Positions 5,485 to 7,031 of a DNA stretch of 7,031 bases are shown piece by piece; the stretch's first letter is position 1, and each line of letters starts with the position of its first letter. Below the pieces are notes generated by a model. It had not been told where the DNA came from. It saw only the letters and a list, made by a program, of their open reading frames with translations, and did not search any database. This stretch comes from CAIJXV01 sp964497135 (GTDB lineage: Bacteria > Verrucomicrobiota > Kiritimatiellia > CAIKKV01 > CAIJXV01): the NCBI GenBank assembly GCA_964497135.1, contig CAZCDO010000196.1, positions 1 through 7,031 on the forward strand. The letters run 5' to 3'. Both the position numbers and the translations under genes were made by a program.

Positions 5485-6366
5485 ATTTCCCTGCCGCTCC
5501 GCCCGATACAGTTCGATAATCGCCGGAGTCACCTCTTCGATCCGGTGAATCCGTTCGCGCAACTCTTGCGCCGATTCGCCCAGGGTAATCAGGGGCACCG
5601 GGTTCTCCGTGTGCCGGGAATGGCTCAAGTCTTCAATATTCCCGTGATCGCTGGTCAGAATCAAACGACGCCCCGGCTTTTCCAATTCAGGCCGCAAGAC
5701 GGCCAGGAAACGGTCGAGCAAAATCAGCGCGCGCTCCGCGCGGGTCCGATCCCCGCCATGTCCCGCGTGATCGGTCTGAAAATATTCGAAGAGGGTAAAG
5801 TCATGTTCTGCGATCAACGCGAGCGCATCGCGGGCCGAATCTTCCGGTGTCACCAAATCGCCAGTGTAGCCCCGGGCCACGAGGGATTCGCGGGTCAGGT
5901 CCTGGTAAACCGCCCGGCCTGCCGCCAGATCGCGCTTGTCCCGCACCCGTTTAAACGCCGCCAGCGTCATCACACTGCTGACGGACAATCGCCGCCATTC
6001 GAGCAGTTCCCGTTGTTCATCGATAAAATAGGCGTTGGCAAAGGCACAGCGACAGCCCAGTTCTATCAGGCGTCCGAAAATATGTGACCGTTCAATAATC
6101 TCGCGCAACGCGGGACCGGGGAAGCCTTCCTGGTGCCGTCCCACCAATTGCGCTGCGTTCATCCCGGTCCACAAGGCCGTCTGACCCGTCGCGCTCTGCG
6201 GAACCCCCGGCCAGTCCAAACCGGCATCGATCGGCACCGCCTGGTGCGCCAGGAGATCTGACAGACAAGGACACCCCTCGGGCCGCACCGGATTATCCGG
6301 CCCCGCGGGCGCCCAGCCAAGTCCATCGACAAACAGAAAAAAGGTATGTGTGAAGGTCCGCCCCAT
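5464..6366 (-). CDS. phosphoglycerate mutase/alkaline phosphatase superfamily metalloenzyme
   Basis: A 300-residue protein with the metal-binding pattern of the alkaline phosphatase/iPGM superfamily. FLFVDGLGW (10-18) carries the first metal ligand, Asp14. PQSATGQTALWTG (56-68) holds the likely Ser/Thr nucleophile. FQTDHAGH (196-203) gives Asp199, His200 and His203. TSDHGNIED (238-246) gives Asp240 and His241, and HTENPVP (252-258) gives His252. It is much shorter than bacterial iPGM (about 510 residues), lacks the inserted phosphotransferase domain and has no NSEVGH nucleophile motif, so it is not GpmI. Proteins of this kind are usually annotated only as metalloenzyme or PGM-like; the substrate is unknown. 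I chose the ATG at 6366 (MGRTFTHTFFLF), with GGTGG 5 bases upstream; an in-frame TTG at 6387 would add seven residues. The last six codons fall in the heptamer array, so the C-terminus GRGPGA is probably repeat-derived. Confidence 0.85.
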   Translation of the reverse strand: MGRTFTHTFFLFVDGLGWAPAGPDNPVRPEGCPCLSDLLAHQAVPIDAGLDWPGVPQSATGQTALWTGMNAAQLVGRHQEGFPGPALREIIERSHIFGRLIELGCRCAFANAYFIDEQRELLEWRRLSVSSVMTLAAFKRVRDKRDLAAGRAVYQDLTRESLVARGYTGDLVTPEDSARDALALIAEHDFTLFEYFQTDHAGHGGDRTRAERALILLDRFLAVLRPELEKPGRRLILTSDHGNIEDLSHSRHTENPVPLITLGESAQELRERIHRIEEVTPAIIELYRAERQGNGRGPGA

Positions 6367-6402
6367 TCCCCCACCGTACCACCCCAATGAAATTCTTCAA
6401 TT

Positions 6403-6435
6403 TTAATTTCGCGCCGAAACAGGGCGCGGAATTAA
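6403..6435 (-). terminator. 13-bp hairpin after the toxin-antitoxin pair
   Basis: TTAATTTCGCGCC (6403-6415) pairs with GGCGCGGAATTAA (6423-6435) over 13 bases with a single T-G wobble, around a 7-base loop. It begins 28 bases after the antitoxin stop. The stem has a GC-rich tip and AT-rich base, but neither side has a clean T-run (AATTG follows on the minus strand). It may be a weak terminator between the toxin-antitoxin operon and the metalloenzyme gene, or a regulatory structure just upstream of the latter, for which I see no convincing promoter. Confidence 0.45.
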
Positions 6436-6463
6436 GGGTCTTCTTTGGTGTAGAATAATTCTT

Positions 6464-6793
6464 TTAGCGTTTCCCATATCCGGGCCTGATTTCATGAACC
6501 ATCTGCACCTGCAACCGGCTTCCGCACGCTTCGGCAAAACGGGCCAATGTCGCAAGGGACACATTAACCCCGGACTCGATCCGGGACACCACACTTTGTG
6601 TCGTATGCATCCGCCGGGCCAAATCGGCCTGGGTCAATCCCGCCCGTGTGCGCGCCTGCAGCATCTGACGCGCCACCTCGTATTCCACATCAAACTCGTC
6701 GGATACTTTCGGGAAGTCGGAATGCGCCCGAATACTGGCTACCTGCGCCTCGTGCGCGGCACGCATCCGCTCCAATGTCCTATTCTTCGTCAT
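6464..6793 (-). CDS. HigA-like antitoxin, XRE-family helix-turn-helix protein
   Basis: A 109-residue protein with a Cro/C1-type helix-turn-helix at about 40-98: ARQMLQARTRAGLTQADLA, then TTQSVVSRIESG (64-75) as the recognition helix region, and VSLATLARFAEACG. The N-terminal 40 residues are charged and rich in alanine, with no recognised domain. It follows a RelE/HigB-type toxin gene, so it should neutralise that toxin and repress the operon, as HigA proteins do. I chose the ATG at 6793 because AAGGTGG lies 5 bases upstream; a GTG at 6802 would add three residues. This start overlaps the toxin gene by 14 bases, which suggests translational coupling. The tail ends EIRPGYGKR. Confidence 0.9.
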   Translation of the reverse strand: MTKNRTLERMRAAHEAQVASIRAHSDFPKVSDEFDVEYEVARQMLQARTRAGLTQADLARRMHTTQSVVSRIESGVNVSLATLARFAEACGSRLQVQMVHEIRPGYGKR

Positions 6794-7031
6794 AGTAACC
6801 ACCTTCGATCCTCCCCTTCACCCGCAGCGCCTGATCCATCTCTCGCGGCGGCGTCCGTTGGGTCTTCTTTACAAAAGCATGAATACCGATCACATGGTTG
6901 TCCGTATGATAAAAATACACAACCCTTACCTGTCGCCCTCGCCTCAGCCGCATCTCGAATAGATCCCGATCAAGTTTCTTTCCAAATGGCTCGATCAAGT
7001 ACCCATCGGTTTCAATCCGTTCGACCAACTT
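6780..7031 (-). CDS. RelE/HigB-type (phage Gp49-like) toxin, N-terminus cut by window edge
   Basis: Eighty-three codons up to the TAG at 6782-6780 are visible; the frame is open at the right edge. The visible part starts KLVERIETDGYLIEPFGKKL and contains LFEMRLRRGRQVRVVYFY (24-41) and HAFVKKTQRTPPREMDQA (51-68). This is the core of the Gp49-like HigB family, whose members are ribosome-associated mRNA endonucleases, with basic residues in the RxxRVVYF and KKTQRTP stretches expected to matter. Family members are about 110-120 residues, so roughly 30 N-terminal residues lie outside the window. An in-frame TTG at 7028 is unlikely to be the true start because it would remove the first helix. Toxin-before-antitoxin order is typical of higBA. 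The operon promoter lies beyond the window. Confidence 0.87.
   Translation of the reverse strand, partial: KLVERIETDGYLIEPFGKKLDRDLFEMRLRRGRQVRVVYFYHTDNHVIGIHAFVKKTQRTPPREMDQALRVKGRIEGGYYDEE

Noticed and set aside
5365..6087. A 240-codon open frame on the plus strand opposite the metalloenzyme
   Set aside because: It starts in the repeat-rich gap and has no recognisable motifs, while the minus-strand frame carries a full set of metal-binding motifs.
6452..6462. AGAATAATTCT palindrome near the antitoxin stop as an operator
   Set aside because: The arms are only 5 bases, AT-rich and placed at a gene end, so chance is sufficient.

Overview
The window reads as part of a bacterial chromosome of fairly high GC content. 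It suggests a member of the PVC group (Verrucomicrobiota, Kiritimatiellota or Lentisphaerota). The main clue is the secreted propeller protein at 1688-3325, whose C-terminal module ends in RARFYRLRH; this short tail is common on extracellular proteins of that group. The assignment is inference from memory of the family, not a database result.

Layout, left to right. Positions 1-1596 (minus) hold two consecutive genes for DegT/DnrJ/EryC1/StrS-type PLP aminotransferases. They are near-identical at their N-termini and joined by a 4-base ATGA overlap; the downstream copy runs off the left edge. A likely promoter lies at 1645-1673. Positions 1688-4322 (minus) hold a tight gene pair: an aldo/keto reductase closely resembling E. 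coli YghZ/Gpr, then a secreted seven-blade SBBP beta-propeller protein starting one base after its stop. The 298-base gap 4323-4620 separates the reductase from a divergent CYTH-domain gene and carries a perfect 25-bp inverted repeat with a nested stem, plus one candidate promoter facing each way. Positions 4621-5328 (plus) encode the CYTH protein. The convergent gap 5329-5463 contains a GC hairpin, a GTTGTTC direct repeat and a heptanucleotide array that enters the 3' end of the next gene. Positions 5464-6366 (minus) encode a phosphoglycerate-mutase/alkaline-phosphatase-like metalloenzyme. Positions 6464-7031 (minus) hold a HigBA-type toxin-antitoxin module, toxin first and cut by the right edge, followed by a 13-bp hairpin.

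How the genes relate. The aminotransferase pair (amino-sugar or aminocyclitol type chemistry) and the reductase could both act in carbohydrate metabolism, and the propeller protein is exported from the same transcript as the reductase. Nothing in the sequence fixes a shared pathway. The CYTH protein, the metalloenzyme and the toxin-antitoxin pair look like independent units. No RNA gene, CRISPR array, transposase or phage structural gene was seen. I see no clear new multi-gene system; the most unusual signals are the non-coding repeats and the aminotransferase duplication.
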